From assembly GCF_019511665.1 (NCBI RefSeq), contig NZ_JAEUAW010000004.1, positions 124,001 through 188,000 on the forward strand: a stretch of DNA of 64,000 nt, read 5' to 3'. This DNA comes from Microbacterium jejuense (lineage in GTDB: Bacteria; Actinomycetota; Actinomycetes; Actinomycetales; Microbacteriaceae). A program made the translations under genes and the position numbers. A model generated the notes under the pieces. That model made no database searches, was not told the origin of the DNA, and was given only the letters and a program-made list of their open reading frames with translations. Shown here piece after piece: positions 1 through 9,075 of this stretch; position 1 is the stretch's first letter; every line of letters starts with the position of its first letter.

Positions 1-1434
1 CTGTGCGCAAGCCGCAATCTCACGGCCGACCGCAGTTGGGACGTCATCGTCCGTCTCGACGGTCAGCCAGCAGGGCCTGGCGAGAAGCGAGAAGCCGCCG
101 CGGCGAACCGACCACTCGTCGAGCTGCTGCGCCGATTGCCGTCGCTCGGCGTGCACGAACTCGATCCCGCGCGGCGAGCGCGCATCGACGAGCTGGGCGA
201 GAGGTGGCGCAACGTGGTCTGGGAGCACCCTGACCCGATGCGCAGCATCGCGTTCCACGTCTTCGGGGTGCCCGGCGCCAGCGCGCCTGACCTACACGGC
301 AAGCGCGCGCTGATCGTGTCGCCCTTTCTGTCAGATGACGGACTGCGGATGTTGCGGTCCGGCGTCCGCACGGAGACGCACGTTCTCTCACGCGCCGAGA
401 GCCTCGACCGGCTTCTGCCTCGCTCTCTCGATGCCAAGCTCTCGACATACGTCTTAGACGAAGCGGCGACCTACTCGCCCGACGACACTGACGACCACGG
501 CGGGTTCGTCCCTCCGGGCGACCGGCTTGCGGGCCTGCATGCGAAGGCGGTCGTAGTGGATCGTCTGGATGGCGCTCACGTCCTCCTCGGGTCTGCGAAC
601 GCAACGGATGCGGGCTGGCAGAGCAACGTCGAGGTGATGGTGGAGTTCGTCGGGCCCATCCCGAAGGTAGGGGTGGAGGCAACACTGGACGCGCTCGGTG
701 AGCTGAAGGAGGAGTACGCCACCACGGGCGGTAGTGAGCCAGATGCCAAAGAGGAGGGGGAGCGCAAGCTCGAAGCCTTTGTGCGCGTGCTCGCGGGCGC
801 GCGCTTCACGGCCCGCGTGCTCCCCGCGGATCCGTACGCGCTGCGGGTGTGGGCGGAGGATTCCGTCACGTCGGCACTGGCCAGTCGCGCCGACGACGTC
901 TCGGTACGGTGGCACCTGCTCACTCGTCCCGACCTGGGAAGCAGGGTCGTGAGCGCGTCCGAATCAGAGGGAGTCCTGCTTAAGGGGATTCCGCTCGCCG
1001 ACATCACCCCATTCGTCGTGCTGGTCGCTCGCGATGCCGCGGGCAACGAGCGTCGCACCATCGTTCTCGCACGGCTGCTCGACGACGTCGAGAGCAGGCA
1101 CGATGCGATCATCGCGCGCCAGCTCACCGACCGTTCGGCGTTCGTGCGCGTCCTGACGCTGCTGTTGGAGTTGTCCGGCGCTTGGACGCTGACGACGTCC
1201 AGCTCCGGCGCCGCAGGCTTCTTCGGAACCGCGGATGCCTCCGGCGTCGGCACCGGTCTGTTCGAGGCGCTCGTCCGCGCCGTCGGTGAGGGCCATCACG
1301 GACTCGCCGATGCTCGGCGCATCATCGACTATCTGCGCGAGCACGACGAAGACGCCGTATTGCCTGAAGGCTTCGACGAGCTGTGGAGTCAGGTCTGGTC
1401 GGCGCACCTCGAACTGTCCGGAGGTCACGTGTGA
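1..1434 (+). CDS. Phospholipase D-like protein, 5' end outside the window
   Basis: The reading frame is open from the first base, so the true start lies before the window; 477 residues are visible. An HKD signature sits around residues 178-200: LHAKAVVVD, then GSANATDAGW, which is the HxKx4D...GSxN pattern of the PLD superfamily. Only this copy is visible; a first half-site may lie upstream. PLD-fold proteins can be nucleases, phospholipases or scaffolds, and the substrate cannot be read here. The 3' end overlaps the next gene by four bases (GTGA), so the two are translationally coupled. PLD proteins accompany helicases in several anti-phage systems (DrmC of DISARM, Mokosh), so a nuclease role in defence is inferred. 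An internal ATG exists at 142-ish distance from the edge, but upstream sequence in the same frame reads as normal protein, so it is not the start. Confidence 0.8.
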   Translation: MCASRNLTADRSWDVIVRLDGQPAGPGEKREAAAANRPLVELLRRLPSLGVHELDPARRARIDELGERWRNVVWEHPDPMRSIAFHVFGVPGASAPDLHGKRALIVSPFLSDDGLRMLRSGVRTETHVLSRAESLDRLLPRSLDAKLSTYVLDEAATYSPDDTDDHGGFVPPGDRLAGLHAKAVVVDRLDGAHVLLGSANATDAGWQSNVEVMVEFVGPIPKVGVEATLDALGELKEEYATTGGSEPDAKEEGERKLEAFVRVLAGARFTARVLPADPYALRVWAEDSVTSALASRADDVSVRWHLLTRPDLGSRVVSASESEGVLLKGIPLADITPFVVLVARDAAGNERRTIVLARLLDDVESRHDAIIARQLTDRSAFVRVLTLLLELSGAWTLTTSSSGAAGFFGTADASGVGTGLFEALVRAVGEGHHGLADARRIIDYLREHDEDAVLPEGFDELWSQVWSAHLELSGGHV

Positions 1435-4400
1435 GCGCTGTCGACGTCGACGCTGTCATGGCAGGGCTGAAGGGCTTCCAGCGAGATGCCGTCGACCACG
1501 TCATCGAGCGGTTCTACGGTGCCACCTCTGGTGACGCATCCGGTCGCTTTCTCGTGGCTGACGAAACGGGACTCGGCAAGAGCATCGTCGCGCGCGGTGT
1601 GATCGCGAAGGCGATCGAGCACCTGCAGGACGTTGACCACGTCGACCGAATCGACATCGTCTACGTCTGCAGCAACGTCGACCTCGCTACGCAGAACTTG
1701 CGCCGCCTGAACGTCACCGGCGACAAGCACATCGGCATGGCAACCCGGCTCACGCTGCTCGCCAAGGAAAGTCGGCGTCTGTCGGAGAAGACGGCGGACG
1801 CCGGCAAGAAGGTCAACCTCGTCTCCTTCACGCCGGGCACGTCGTTCAGCGAAGGCGGGTGGCGGCAGGGGTCGGCGCCGGAGCGAGCGATGTTGACTGT
1901 GATTCTCGACAAGATCGCGAACCGCACGAACTCCGACCGCCGGGTGACACGGCTCTTGATGCACGGCAATGTCGCCACACCCGAGAGATTCGATCAGCGG
2001 CACGTCCAGCCACTCCTGCGCGACCTCGCCGGAGAACCCGACCCGCGCATCGTGGCGACGTTCACCCGAATGATCGAGACGGACGGCTCACTCGACCGCT
2101 TCATCGCCCTCCGTGACGAGGTCCGTCGCAAGCATTCGATGCCGAGCGAGTTGAAGCAGCGCAACCATGATCTGATCGCCGAATTTCGCCAGTCTTTGGC
2201 CAAGGCCGGTGTCGACACTCTGGAGCCGGACCTCATCATCCTCGACGAGTTCCAGCGGTTCCGGCACCTGCTCAACCCGGAGTCAGGCGACGCCGCCGAA
2301 CTGGCCCACGCGCTGTTCGAGCATCCCGATGCGAAGGTTCTGCTGCTCTCAGCAACGCCGTACAAGCCGTTCACCAACAGCGACGATGCCGAGGACGACC
2401 ACTATCAGGACTTCCTCGCGACAGTGCGCTTCCTCGCAGGCGGGGCGCCCGGTGCCGAGCGACAGGTCGCCGCAGCGCTCGCGGCATACCGTCAGTCACT
2501 CGTGGTCGGCGGTGACGCGGCTGCTTCGGCTCGCCGCGTCAGCGATGCGCTGACACCGCTCATGACCAGGTCAGAGCGACCGCCCATCGGCGAGCGCGAA
2601 GACCTCGTCGCCGTGCGGCACCTGGCGACCGGCTCTCCCACGGCAGCCGACCTTCGCGAGTGGGCGTCATTGCGTGCGCTCGGGCGCGCCGTCGATTCGC
2701 CGATTGACCTCGAGTACTGGAAGTCGATTCCCTACTTCGCCAGCTTTATGGACGGATACAAGGCGGCAGATCGCGTCAAAGCCGCACTGGACGGACCCGA
2801 CGCGGAGAACGTCCGCTCTCTCCTCGCGAGGACGCGGTCGCTCGAAGCAGACGCGGTGGCCGAATTCGAACCTGTCGACCTCGGCAATGGACACTTGCGG
2901 GCCTTGGCCGACGAGACGCTGGAGCGCGGATGGTGGAAGCTGCTGTGGGTGCCACCAACGATGCCGTTTCTCCAACCAGGGCCGATCTATGCGCCGTTGT
3001 CAGACGGATCGGTCACGAAGCACGTGGTGTTCTCGGCTTGGACCGGAGTTCCCACCGCGATCGCATCATTGCTCAGCTACGAGGCCGACCGTCTCGCGGC
3101 CGGCGACCGAAAACTCCTCCGCGCGAACACCCCAGATGCCCGAAAGGCGGTCGGTGCACGCCTGCAGTACCGCCTCGCGGAAGGCCGTCCAGCCGCAATG
3201 TCGACACTCGCGCTCTTTTGGCCCCACCCGGGCTTGGCTGAGCTTGGTGATCCCTTGCAAGCCGCACGAACCGCCGGCGCGACCGTGTCGGCAGATGCTC
3301 TGCTCGCGACCGTCGACGCGAAGCTGACCAGGGGTTCGGCGACGGACCAGGTTGCGGACGCCGTGTTCGCATATCCCGTGATGCTGCCGGCAGAACTCGG
3401 CGGCGCGACAGCGGAACAGCTCGTCGAGTTTCGCGCCGAGGAGGGGCGCATCGGCGGCCTCCTGGAGCACGTCCGGCTAGCGCTGGAACCGTCGTCGAAC
3501 GGTGTCCTCTCACACCCCGACCTCGCACGCGTGGCCGCCCACTCACCCGGGAACATCGCCTGGCGAGCACTGCGCACCGTTGCCGGGCCCGACGTCACGC
3601 CCGAGGGACTCTGGACCGCCGCTTTCGAACTCGTGCGAGGCATCCGTACCCTCTTCAACCGCACCGAATCGATCGCCCTGCTCGTCACGCTGTACGGCGA
3701 TGAGCAACCGTTCTGGCGAAGCGTGCTCGACTACTGCGCCGACGGCAACCTGCAAGCCGTCATGGACGAGTACATCTACCAGCTGCTCAGCGAGACCGGT
3801 GGCGGCGACCTCGACGACGCCGGGCTCGCAGCTCTCGCTCGCCGCACGGTCGAGTCGATGGAGCTCCGCCCCGCCCGCTACGTCGCTCGCGACAACACGA
3901 CGGCACGTGACGAGATTCCCATGATGGCGCGCTTCGCCCTTCGGTACGGCGGCAAGTACGCCACCGAGTCGGATGACACCTCGGGGGTGCGCCAGACCGA
4001 GGTGCGGGCTGCGTTCAACAGCCCGTTCGCACCCTTCGTGCTTGCTTCGACGAGCGTCGGACAGGAGGGCATCGACTTTCACTGGTGGAGCCATTCGGTC
4101 GTGCACTGGAACCTCCCCTCGAATCCGGTGGATTTCGAGCAGCGCGAAGGCCGCGTCAACCGCTTTGCGGGTCACGCCGTCCGTAAGAACGTGGCTGAGT
4201 CTCACTGGCCCGATGTGCTGGCCTCCGACGACGTGCGCGCTTGGCGGGCCGCTTTCGATGCGGCGGCGAATGTTGGGAATGAGCTCGGTGAGTTCTCGCC
4301 CTGGTGGCTCTATCCGGGATCGGCACGCATTCACCGCGTGATCGCGCAGTACCCACTCAGTCGCGACATCGCGAAGTACGAGCGACTGCGCAGCGCGCTG

Positions 4401-4529
4401 ACGCTCTACCGGTTGACGCTCGGCCAACCCCGCCAGGAGGACATGGTCGACATGCTCGCAAAGCGAGGCGTCGATGGTGATTCGGTGCCGACGATCGACC
4501 TGCGCCCTCCGCGTCGGCAGCCTTCGTGA
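1431..4529 (+). CDS. Large SF2 DEAD/SNF2-type helicase paired with the PLD protein
   Basis: The protein has 1032 residues. Motif I is DETGLGKSIVARG (about residues 44-56). A DExx-type Walker B, ILDEFQRF, lies near 273, motif III LLSATPY near 305, and motifs V/VI, SVGQEGIDF and QREGRVNR, near 875-905. This is a two-lobe SF2 ATPase with a very long insert between lobes. The start is GTG at 1431, which overlaps the PLD stop; an upstream ATG at 1383 in frame lies inside the PLD gene and is less likely. No methyltransferase or specificity subunit is visible in the window. Known parallels (DISARM, Mokosh) join a helicase to a PLD protein, so the pair most likely acts as an ATP-driven nucleic-acid restriction complex. 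That role is inferred from composition and context. Confidence 0.82.
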   Translation: MSAVDVDAVMAGLKGFQRDAVDHVIERFYGATSGDASGRFLVADETGLGKSIVARGVIAKAIEHLQDVDHVDRIDIVYVCSNVDLATQNLRRLNVTGDKHIGMATRLTLLAKESRRLSEKTADAGKKVNLVSFTPGTSFSEGGWRQGSAPERAMLTVILDKIANRTNSDRRVTRLLMHGNVATPERFDQRHVQPLLRDLAGEPDPRIVATFTRMIETDGSLDRFIALRDEVRRKHSMPSELKQRNHDLIAEFRQSLAKAGVDTLEPDLIILDEFQRFRHLLNPESGDAAELAHALFEHPDAKVLLLSATPYKPFTNSDDAEDDHYQDFLATVRFLAGGAPGAERQVAAALAAYRQSLVVGGDAAASARRVSDALTPLMTRSERPPIGEREDLVAVRHLATGSPTAADLREWASLRALGRAVDSPIDLEYWKSIPYFASFMDGYKAADRVKAALDGPDAENVRSLLARTRSLEADAVAEFEPVDLGNGHLRALADETLERGWWKLLWVPPTMPFLQPGPIYAPLSDGSVTKHVVFSAWTGVPTAIASLLSYEADRLAAGDRKLLRANTPDARKAVGARLQYRLAEGRPAAMSTLALFWPHPGLAELGDPLQAARTAGATVSADALLATVDAKLTRGSATDQVADAVFAYPVMLPAELGGATAEQLVEFRAEEGRIGGLLEHVRLALEPSSNGVLSHPDLARVAAHSPGNIAWRALRTVAGPDVTPEGLWTAAFELVRGIRTLFNRTESIALLVTLYGDEQPFWRSVLDYCADGNLQAVMDEYIYQLLSETGGGDLDDAGLAALARRTVESMELRPARYVARDNTTARDEIPMMARFALRYGGKYATESDDTSGVRQTEVRAAFNSPFAPFVLASTSVGQEGIDFHWWSHSVVHWNLPSNPVDFEQREGRVNRFAGHAVRKNVAESHWPDVLASDDVRAWRAAFDAAANVGNELGEFSPWWLYPGSARIHRVIAQYPLSRDIAKYERLRSALTLYRLTLGQPRQEDMVDMLAKRGVDGDSVPTIDLRPPRRQPS

Positions 4530-4647
4530 GTCATCCGGGCCGAGGTCAGAGGGCGCGTCGTCGTACGGCGTAGAGCGGTACTCGTGACACCGCATGGGGG
4601 CTCTTCATGAGAGCATTCCCTAGCTGTCTTGATTGGGGAACGAGGCC

Positions 4648-5739
4648 ATGAGCAATAATCCACCGACACCTCCAGGGTGGCATCTGAAGTCCGACGGCTC
4701 GCGTGGCTACTGGGACGGTCGCCGCTGGCTCGAGCTGGCGATCGCGCCTATCCCTCCACCGACTCCTTCACCATTCGATGGCGGCCGGAGCCTGCCGCTG
4801 ACGCCGGATGCAGCACATCACATCCCGGGACACATCACATCGACGACACAAGGCACGCGTAGACAATCCAGATCAAGAGCCCTGGGGATCACGGCTTTGA
4901 TTCTCGGTGTTGCCGCCGTTGCTGTAGGGGTGGTCCCACTTCTGGGTGTGATCCTCGGACTCATCGCGGTCGCCCTTGGCACTGTCGCGGTGGTACTGCG
5001 CCAGCCCAAAGGGCTTTCAATCACGGGGCTCGCGCTCGCATCCACCGGGTTATTCGTCGGCATAGTGTCGACGTCAATTATCCTGTCGGCGATGTTGAGC
5101 TCGCAGGTGCAGATGCCCACGGCGGACACTAACTCGGGCGACGCTGCATATGAGAGCGCGCAGGTTGGTGCTCCCGTTGGCGATGAGGAGGTCGACGCGG
5201 AGATCAACGATGCCGTGGAAGTTGTGGGGGCTTTCTGGCGCGACCACTTCGCTGAGTTTTACCCGGGCGCCACGTATCAGCCACCACAGGTCGTAGGCGC
5301 GTATAGTGCTTCCGATCCGCCTTCGTGCGGCGGCCAAGCACTCGTTCCTTACAACGCGTACTACTGCCCAGTCGATAACACCCTGGGGTGGGATGGCGAC
5401 CTCATGAAAGCAGCCCATGGCGCAGGGGACGCGGTTGTCTATCTCATCGTCGCGCACGAGTGGGGTCACGCGATCCAAGCGCACAACAACGATGTCTGGA
5501 CGGCAGAGGAGTTACAAGCGGACTGCTTCGCCGCGGCGGCACTCTACGGCGCCGAAGCAGATGGTGAATTCACTTGGGAGTCAGGCGACACCGCAGAGAT
5601 CACGCATGCCCTCACCGAACTCGCCGACGAGACCCCCTGGACCGACACGACTGATCATGGGGATCCGCTCGACCGAATCGACGCCTTCAATGAAGGACGC
5701 GTGTCCGGCGTATCGGGGTGCTTCACCGTTAGCGGTTAG
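4648..5739 (+). CDS. DUF2510 membrane protein with neutral zinc metallopeptidase domain
   Basis: The protein has 363 residues. The N-terminus holds a DUF2510 motif (PPGWHLKSDG, then YWDGRRW, residues 8-27). Next come hydrophobic helices of DUF4190 type at about 80-117 and 124-150. The C-terminal domain has HEWGH at 270-274 and ELQADC about 20 residues later, the zinc-site pattern of putative neutral zinc metallopeptidases (PF04228). The catalytic domain should face outside. ATG at 4648 is chosen because DUF2510 normally begins there and GGGGAA lies seven bases upstream; an in-frame TTG at 4633 is the alternative. G+C looks lower than in the core genes. It is convergent with the next gene, with stops overlapping by four bases. 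Substrate unknown. Confidence 0.8.
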   Translation: MSNNPPTPPGWHLKSDGSRGYWDGRRWLELAIAPIPPPTPSPFDGGRSLPLTPDAAHHIPGHITSTTQGTRRQSRSRALGITALILGVAAVAVGVVPLLGVILGLIAVALGTVAVVLRQPKGLSITGLALASTGLFVGIVSTSIILSAMLSSQVQMPTADTNSGDAAYESAQVGAPVGDEEVDAEINDAVEVVGAFWRDHFAEFYPGATYQPPQVVGAYSASDPPSCGGQALVPYNAYYCPVDNTLGWDGDLMKAAHGAGDAVVYLIVAHEWGHAIQAHNNDVWTAEELQADCFAAAALYGAEADGEFTWESGDTAEITHALTELADETPWTDTTDHGDPLDRIDAFNEGRVSGVSGCFTVSG

Positions 5740-6440
5740 TCAGGACACTCGCCGAGGAAGCCGAGATAGCACGTGGCTTCGTGGGTGATCGCCGGTCGAT
5801 AGTCGTTGTTCGACACTTGGCGGGTGCTCGATTCCTGTGTGGAGCGCAGGTATCCGTAGCTGCCGAGCGTTTCAACGACCCAGCCGTAGTCTCCGACTTC
5901 CTCCATGCGGTCGAGTTCCGCACCGTAGTCGTCACAAAGAAGGCGGGAGCTTTCCGTTAGCGATCGCTCAGCGCACTCTCGGTTGTACTCGTCCACCATG
6001 TTGTTCCGGCACTCATACCAGTCCTGACCCACGTAGCAAGGGTTGCCGCCCAGGTTTTCAACAATGTAGTCGCCAGTCAGGTACTCTTCCGTGCGAAAAG
6101 TCTCCTTGTGCTCTGGCACATCCACCACGGTCCAATGCTCCGCTGTCAACAAGCCCACGACGACCGTGGTCGCCGCCCCGGCGACGACGATCCCGGGCAG
6201 GCCGAAAAGCAATACCTTCGCGAGGATAGAGAGGCGCTTCTTGGCCTCTTGGGGTCGTGCCGAGGTGCGGCTAGCGCGATCAGGCGCAGCGGGTCCCGGC
6301 GCTGCGTCCGTATGCGCGAATTCGCTCGATGAGCGTCCGTCATCCCAAGGCGTTTTGTCGACCCATTCTGTCCAGGCAGTGCCGTCCCACCACCTTCGAA
6401 ATCCGACGCCATCGTCATACCAACCCGGAGGTAACCCCAT
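5736..6440 (-). CDS. DUF2510 single-pass membrane protein, function unknown
   Basis: The protein has 234 residues. It opens with MGLPPGWYDDG and RRWWDGTAWTEW, a canonical DUF2510 head. A charged, proline-rich linker is followed by one strong membrane helix around residues 70-97 (VLLFGLPGIVVAGAATTVVV). The rest is an acidic ectodomain with several cysteines (CYVGQDWYEC and later ones) that could form disulphides. No enzyme motif is recognised. ATG at 6440 has GGGGA upstream; a TTG two codons earlier is less likely. The convergent metallopeptidase gene also carries DUF2510, so the two may work at the same envelope site. Base composition is lower in G+C than the chromosome to the right, which suggests acquired DNA. 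Confidence 0.65.
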   Translation of the reverse strand: MGLPPGWYDDGVGFRRWWDGTAWTEWVDKTPWDDGRSSSEFAHTDAAPGPAAPDRASRTSARPQEAKKRLSILAKVLLFGLPGIVVAGAATTVVVGLLTAEHWTVVDVPEHKETFRTEEYLTGDYIVENLGGNPCYVGQDWYECRNNMVDEYNRECAERSLTESSRLLCDDYGAELDRMEEVGDYGWVVETLGSYGYLRSTQESSTRQVSNNDYRPAITHEATCYLGFLGECPD

Positions 6441-6719
6441 GTCCAATCCCCGCTCGAGACACCCAGCTGAGCTTGAAACATCCTAGACGGGCGTCAACTG
6501 TTCAAGGATGCCGCGGCCGCGCCGCTCCCGGCTCGCCTGCCCATTCGTCGCGGCATCCGGAAACGCTCGATTCTTACGCTCTCAGACGCCGCGCGCGGGC
6601 CGTCGAAGGCACCATTTTCGGCTCACCGAAGTTTCAGAATGCGGCCAAAAGCGGGCAAAAGCGCAGTCTGAGTGGTCTGACCACAGAAGAAATGCCTGGT
6701 CAGAGGCAAAAAGAGACTG
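6441..6719. other. Intergenic island border, no gene seen
   Basis: There is no credible gene. The right half is A-rich compared with the window and holds short inverted repeats, for example TGGTC-T-GACCA near 6677. It directly abuts the 3' end of tRNA-Arg, where a site-specific integration junction would lie. No integrase gene or second att copy is in the window. Confidence 0.4.
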
Positions 6720-6791
6720 TGCCCCTGGAGGGACTCGAACCCCCAACCGTTTGCTTAGGACGCAACTGCTCTTCCATTGAGCTACAGAGGC
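6720..6791 (-). tRNA. tRNA-Arg (anticodon CCT)
   Basis: On the minus strand the acceptor arms GCCTCTG and CAGGGGC pair with one G-T, and the T arm carries GGTTCGAGTCC. The anticodon loop GTCCTAA gives CCT, which reads AGG. The discriminator base is A and CCA is not encoded. The 3' end faces the accessory genes at 1-6440, so the gene may be the attachment site of an island. Confidence 0.93.
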
Positions 6792-6833
6792 TGGCCGGTC
6801 GAGTCTACCTGCGCCGGGCACCCGCACGACGAA

Positions 6834-6877
6834 GGCCCCGGCATCCGTCCCGAAGGGGAGAAGTGGATGCCGGGGCC
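6834..6877 (-). terminator. Terminator hairpin after the HesB-like gene
   Basis: A perfect 13-bp stem (GGCCCCGGCATCC at 6834-6846 with its complement at 6865-6877) encloses an 18-base loop. It lies 12 bases past the stop of the minus-strand HesB-like gene. There is no T-run, as is usual for actinobacterial terminators. Confidence 0.7.
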
Positions 6878-6889
6878 CGAAGCGGGGCG

Positions 6890-7171
6890 TCAGCCCTGTG
6901 CTGCGAGGGCGAAGCGCACGGCGCCGTCGTCCGAGAGTTCCGCGTCGAGAACGCGGTCTTCAAGCGCGATCGCTGCGGTCGCGTCGAGGAAGACGCGGGC
7001 GCCGTCCGTGACGACGATGGTGTCGGCGGGCTGAGGGTCGGGGGCGACGCTCAGTTCGAATCCGCCGGTGCCGCCGGTGTCGCGGATGCGGACACCGCCT
7101 TCATTCACGTCGGGTACCCGCGAGACGATCTCTTTGACGGCCTCGGCGGCGGTCTGGGTCAGCGTGAGCAT
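6890..7171 (-). CDS. HesB/IscA-fold small protein without cysteines
   Basis: The protein has 93 residues. The order of strands and the motif VRIRDTGGTGGFELSV, then VFLDATAAIALEDRVLDAEL, match the HesB/IscA fold (PF01521), a family of Fe-S cluster carriers. The three cysteines that bind the cluster in true A-type carriers are absent; there is no cysteine at all. It therefore probably does not carry a cluster by the classical route, and its role is unknown. ATG at 7171 has GGAAAGG about nine bases upstream. It is monocistronic, with its own terminator. Confidence 0.75.
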   Translation of the reverse strand: MLTLTQTAAEAVKEIVSRVPDVNEGGVRIRDTGGTGGFELSVAPDPQPADTIVVTDGARVFLDATAAIALEDRVLDAELSDDGAVRFALAAQG

Positions 7172-7317
7172 GCTGCTTTCCTTTCCGTTGCGGCTGTGGA
7201 CGGGCCACGATTCCGAGAACGCGGCCCACCCGCAACCCCTACGCGCCGCAGGGCGCTGATTCGGAGGAACCTCCCACGTTTTCGGTCGATGCTTGTGGGC
7301 CGGTTGTAGTCGACTCA

Positions 7318-7352
7318 CCGCGTTTCGTCTCGCTTCGCTCGCGCAACGACCG
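7318..7352. repeat. Divergent copy of the GCGTTTCGTCT palindromic repeat
   Basis: GCGTTTCGTCTCG followed by CTTCGCTCGCGCAACGACCG resembles the repeat family found densely at 46121-46660, with a shortened centre. It lies just past the stop of the lipoprotein gene at 7363, so it may act in transcript ending. Confidence 0.55.
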
Positions 7353-7362
7353 AAGGGGTGCC

Positions 7363-9075
7363 TCACGGGCGCGGGCCCCCGCCACCGGGGCCGCCGCCCA
7401 TCCCACCGGCGACGTTCGAACCCTCGGTGATCGTCGCGGCGGTCGTTCCGTTCACGGCGACGGTGTACGAACCGCCGTCAGTCACCCCCGGGCCGCTGTA
7501 GAACACGGCGCTGAAGTCGCGGCCGGCCTCGAACGTGGCGATCGTGGTGCCGGCGGCATCCATCACGGTCACCGTATCGCCCGCCGACCCCGACGCCGTC
7601 GCGGCGAGCCACTGCTGCGCACCGGTCGGGTCGACCAGCGCGGTGCCCGCCACGAGCACCTCGCCGCCGTCGATCGTGATGGCGCCGTTGGCGTCGAGCG
7701 CACCCTGACCGCCCGCGTCGCTCGGGCCGCTCAGCACCGCGGTGCCGCCCGTGATCGCGATCGTGCCGTTGGAGTCGAGGCTGTCGCCGCCCGACACGAC
7801 GCGCAGGGATCCGCCTGAGATCGTCAGGGTCTCGCCGGTGTTCTGCTCGCCGCCCGCGCCGGCGCCGGCGGCGTTCAGCCCGTCGTCGCTTGCGGTGACA
7901 TCGACCGTGCCACCTGCGAGGGCGATGTCGGTGGCCTCGAGCCCCTCGTATGCGTCCGTCACCGTCACGTCCCCGTCGCGGATCTCGAGCCGCTGATCGG
8001 CGTGGATGCCGTCGTCGCCGGTGGCCACCGTCACGGTGCCCCCGCCGATGCCGACCGAGCCGTTCGAGTGGATCGCGTCGTCGGCGGCATCGACGCCGAC
8101 CTCGCCGCCGTCGATCGCGACGACGACGCCGGCGCTGATGCCCTTGGCGCCCGCGTCGGCGTCGCCGTCGGCGCCCGAACCGGACTCGATCGTGACCGTG
8201 CCGCCCGTGATGACGGCGTCGGTCGCGACCGCGATGCCATCGTCGCCGCTCGTGAGGTCGATGGTTCCGCCGGTGATCGCCACGAAGCCCTGCGTGGCGT
8301 CGGAATCCTGGTCGCTCTTGAGCGCGTCGCCGCCGGCGGTGATCTCGATCGTTCCGCCCTCGACGGTGAGCGAGTCCTTGCCGCGCAGGCCGTCGTCGGC
8401 AGCGTCGACGGTGAGCGCACCCGAGAGGACCACCAGGTCGTCCGTCGAAGTGATCCCGTCGTTGCCGTTGCCCGACACCTCGAGCGACCCGGTGCCCGAT
8501 ATCGTCAGATCGGCGTCGGCGTAGATCGCGGCGTTCGCCTCGGCGTCGTCGGCGTACGACGACACGTCCGACACCGAGTTGGAGCTGCCGTCGGCGAGAT
8601 ACAGCGCCACATCGTCGGCGCTCGTCACGGTGATGCCGGGGGAGCCGGATGCCGTCACGTCGGCGTCGTCGAGAATCAGCACGACCTGCGCGCCGTCGGG
8701 GGCCGCCACGACGATCTGCCCGTCGAGCGAGCCTGACAGGCGGAACACCCCTGCCGCCGTGATCGTGACGGTCGAGCCGTCGACGGTTACCGCGTCGGAG
8801 TCGGAGGAGGCGGAGGAGCCGCTGAGGGTGATGTCGGCGGCATCCGCTTCGCTCCATTCGTCGTCGTTCACCGTGGTGACGTCGGCGTTCGCGGCGAGCA
8901 CCGCCTCAGCGCTCAGGTCGGAGTCGACGACTGTCGCCGTCTCGGCGGTGGAGGTATCGCTCGTAGCGGCCGACGACGAGGCGGCGGTCTGGGCCGCGCA
9001 GCCGGCGAGCACGACGGCGGCGAGCGTGAGCGGTGCGGCCGCCAGGATCAGGCGGCGCTGGTGGTGACGGGGCAT
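7363..9075 (-). CDS. Carbohydrate-binding beta-helix lipoprotein (Cthe_2159-type)
   Basis: The protein has 570 residues. It has a lipoprotein signal peptide with lipobox LAGC and the lipidated Cys at residue 26. A Ser/Thr/Ala/Asp-rich linker follows. The body is made of repeated rungs such as ADDGLRGKD, GDDGIAVAT, DDAIHSNGS and GDDGIHADQ, typical of the right-handed beta-helix carbohydrate-binding family PF14262 (Cthe_2159). It ends in a Gly/Pro-rich tail. ATG at 9075 has GGAGGA upstream. The start overlaps the end of the VTC-domain gene by 28 bases, so it is the last gene of a five-gene operon. Family members bind acidic polysaccharides and often sit beside VTC and DUF4956 genes. A role in anchoring or sensing a cell-surface polymer is inferred. 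Confidence 0.85.
   Translation of the reverse strand: MPRHHQRRLILAAAPLTLAAVVLAGCAAQTAASSSAATSDTSTAETATVVDSDLSAEAVLAANADVTTVNDDEWSEADAADITLSGSSASSDSDAVTVDGSTVTITAAGVFRLSGSLDGQIVVAAPDGAQVVLILDDADVTASGSPGITVTSADDVALYLADGSSNSVSDVSSYADDAEANAAIYADADLTISGTGSLEVSGNGNDGITSTDDLVVLSGALTVDAADDGLRGKDSLTVEGGTIEITAGGDALKSDQDSDATQGFVAITGGTIDLTSGDDGIAVATDAVITGGTVTIESGSGADGDADAGAKGISAGVVVAIDGGEVGVDAADDAIHSNGSVGIGGGTVTVATGDDGIHADQRLEIRDGDVTVTDAYEGLEATDIALAGGTVDVTASDDGLNAAGAGAGGEQNTGETLTISGGSLRVVSGGDSLDSNGTIAITGGTAVLSGPSDAGGQGALDANGAITIDGGEVLVAGTALVDPTGAQQWLAATASGSAGDTVTVMDAAGTTIATFEAGRDFSAVFYSGPGVTDGGSYTVAVNGTTAATITEGSNVAGGMGGGPGGGGPRP

Noticed and set aside
4633-4647. TTG start for the metallopeptidase gene
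   Set aside because: DUF2510 proteins start close to the PPGW motif, and ATG 4648 has better upstream spacing.
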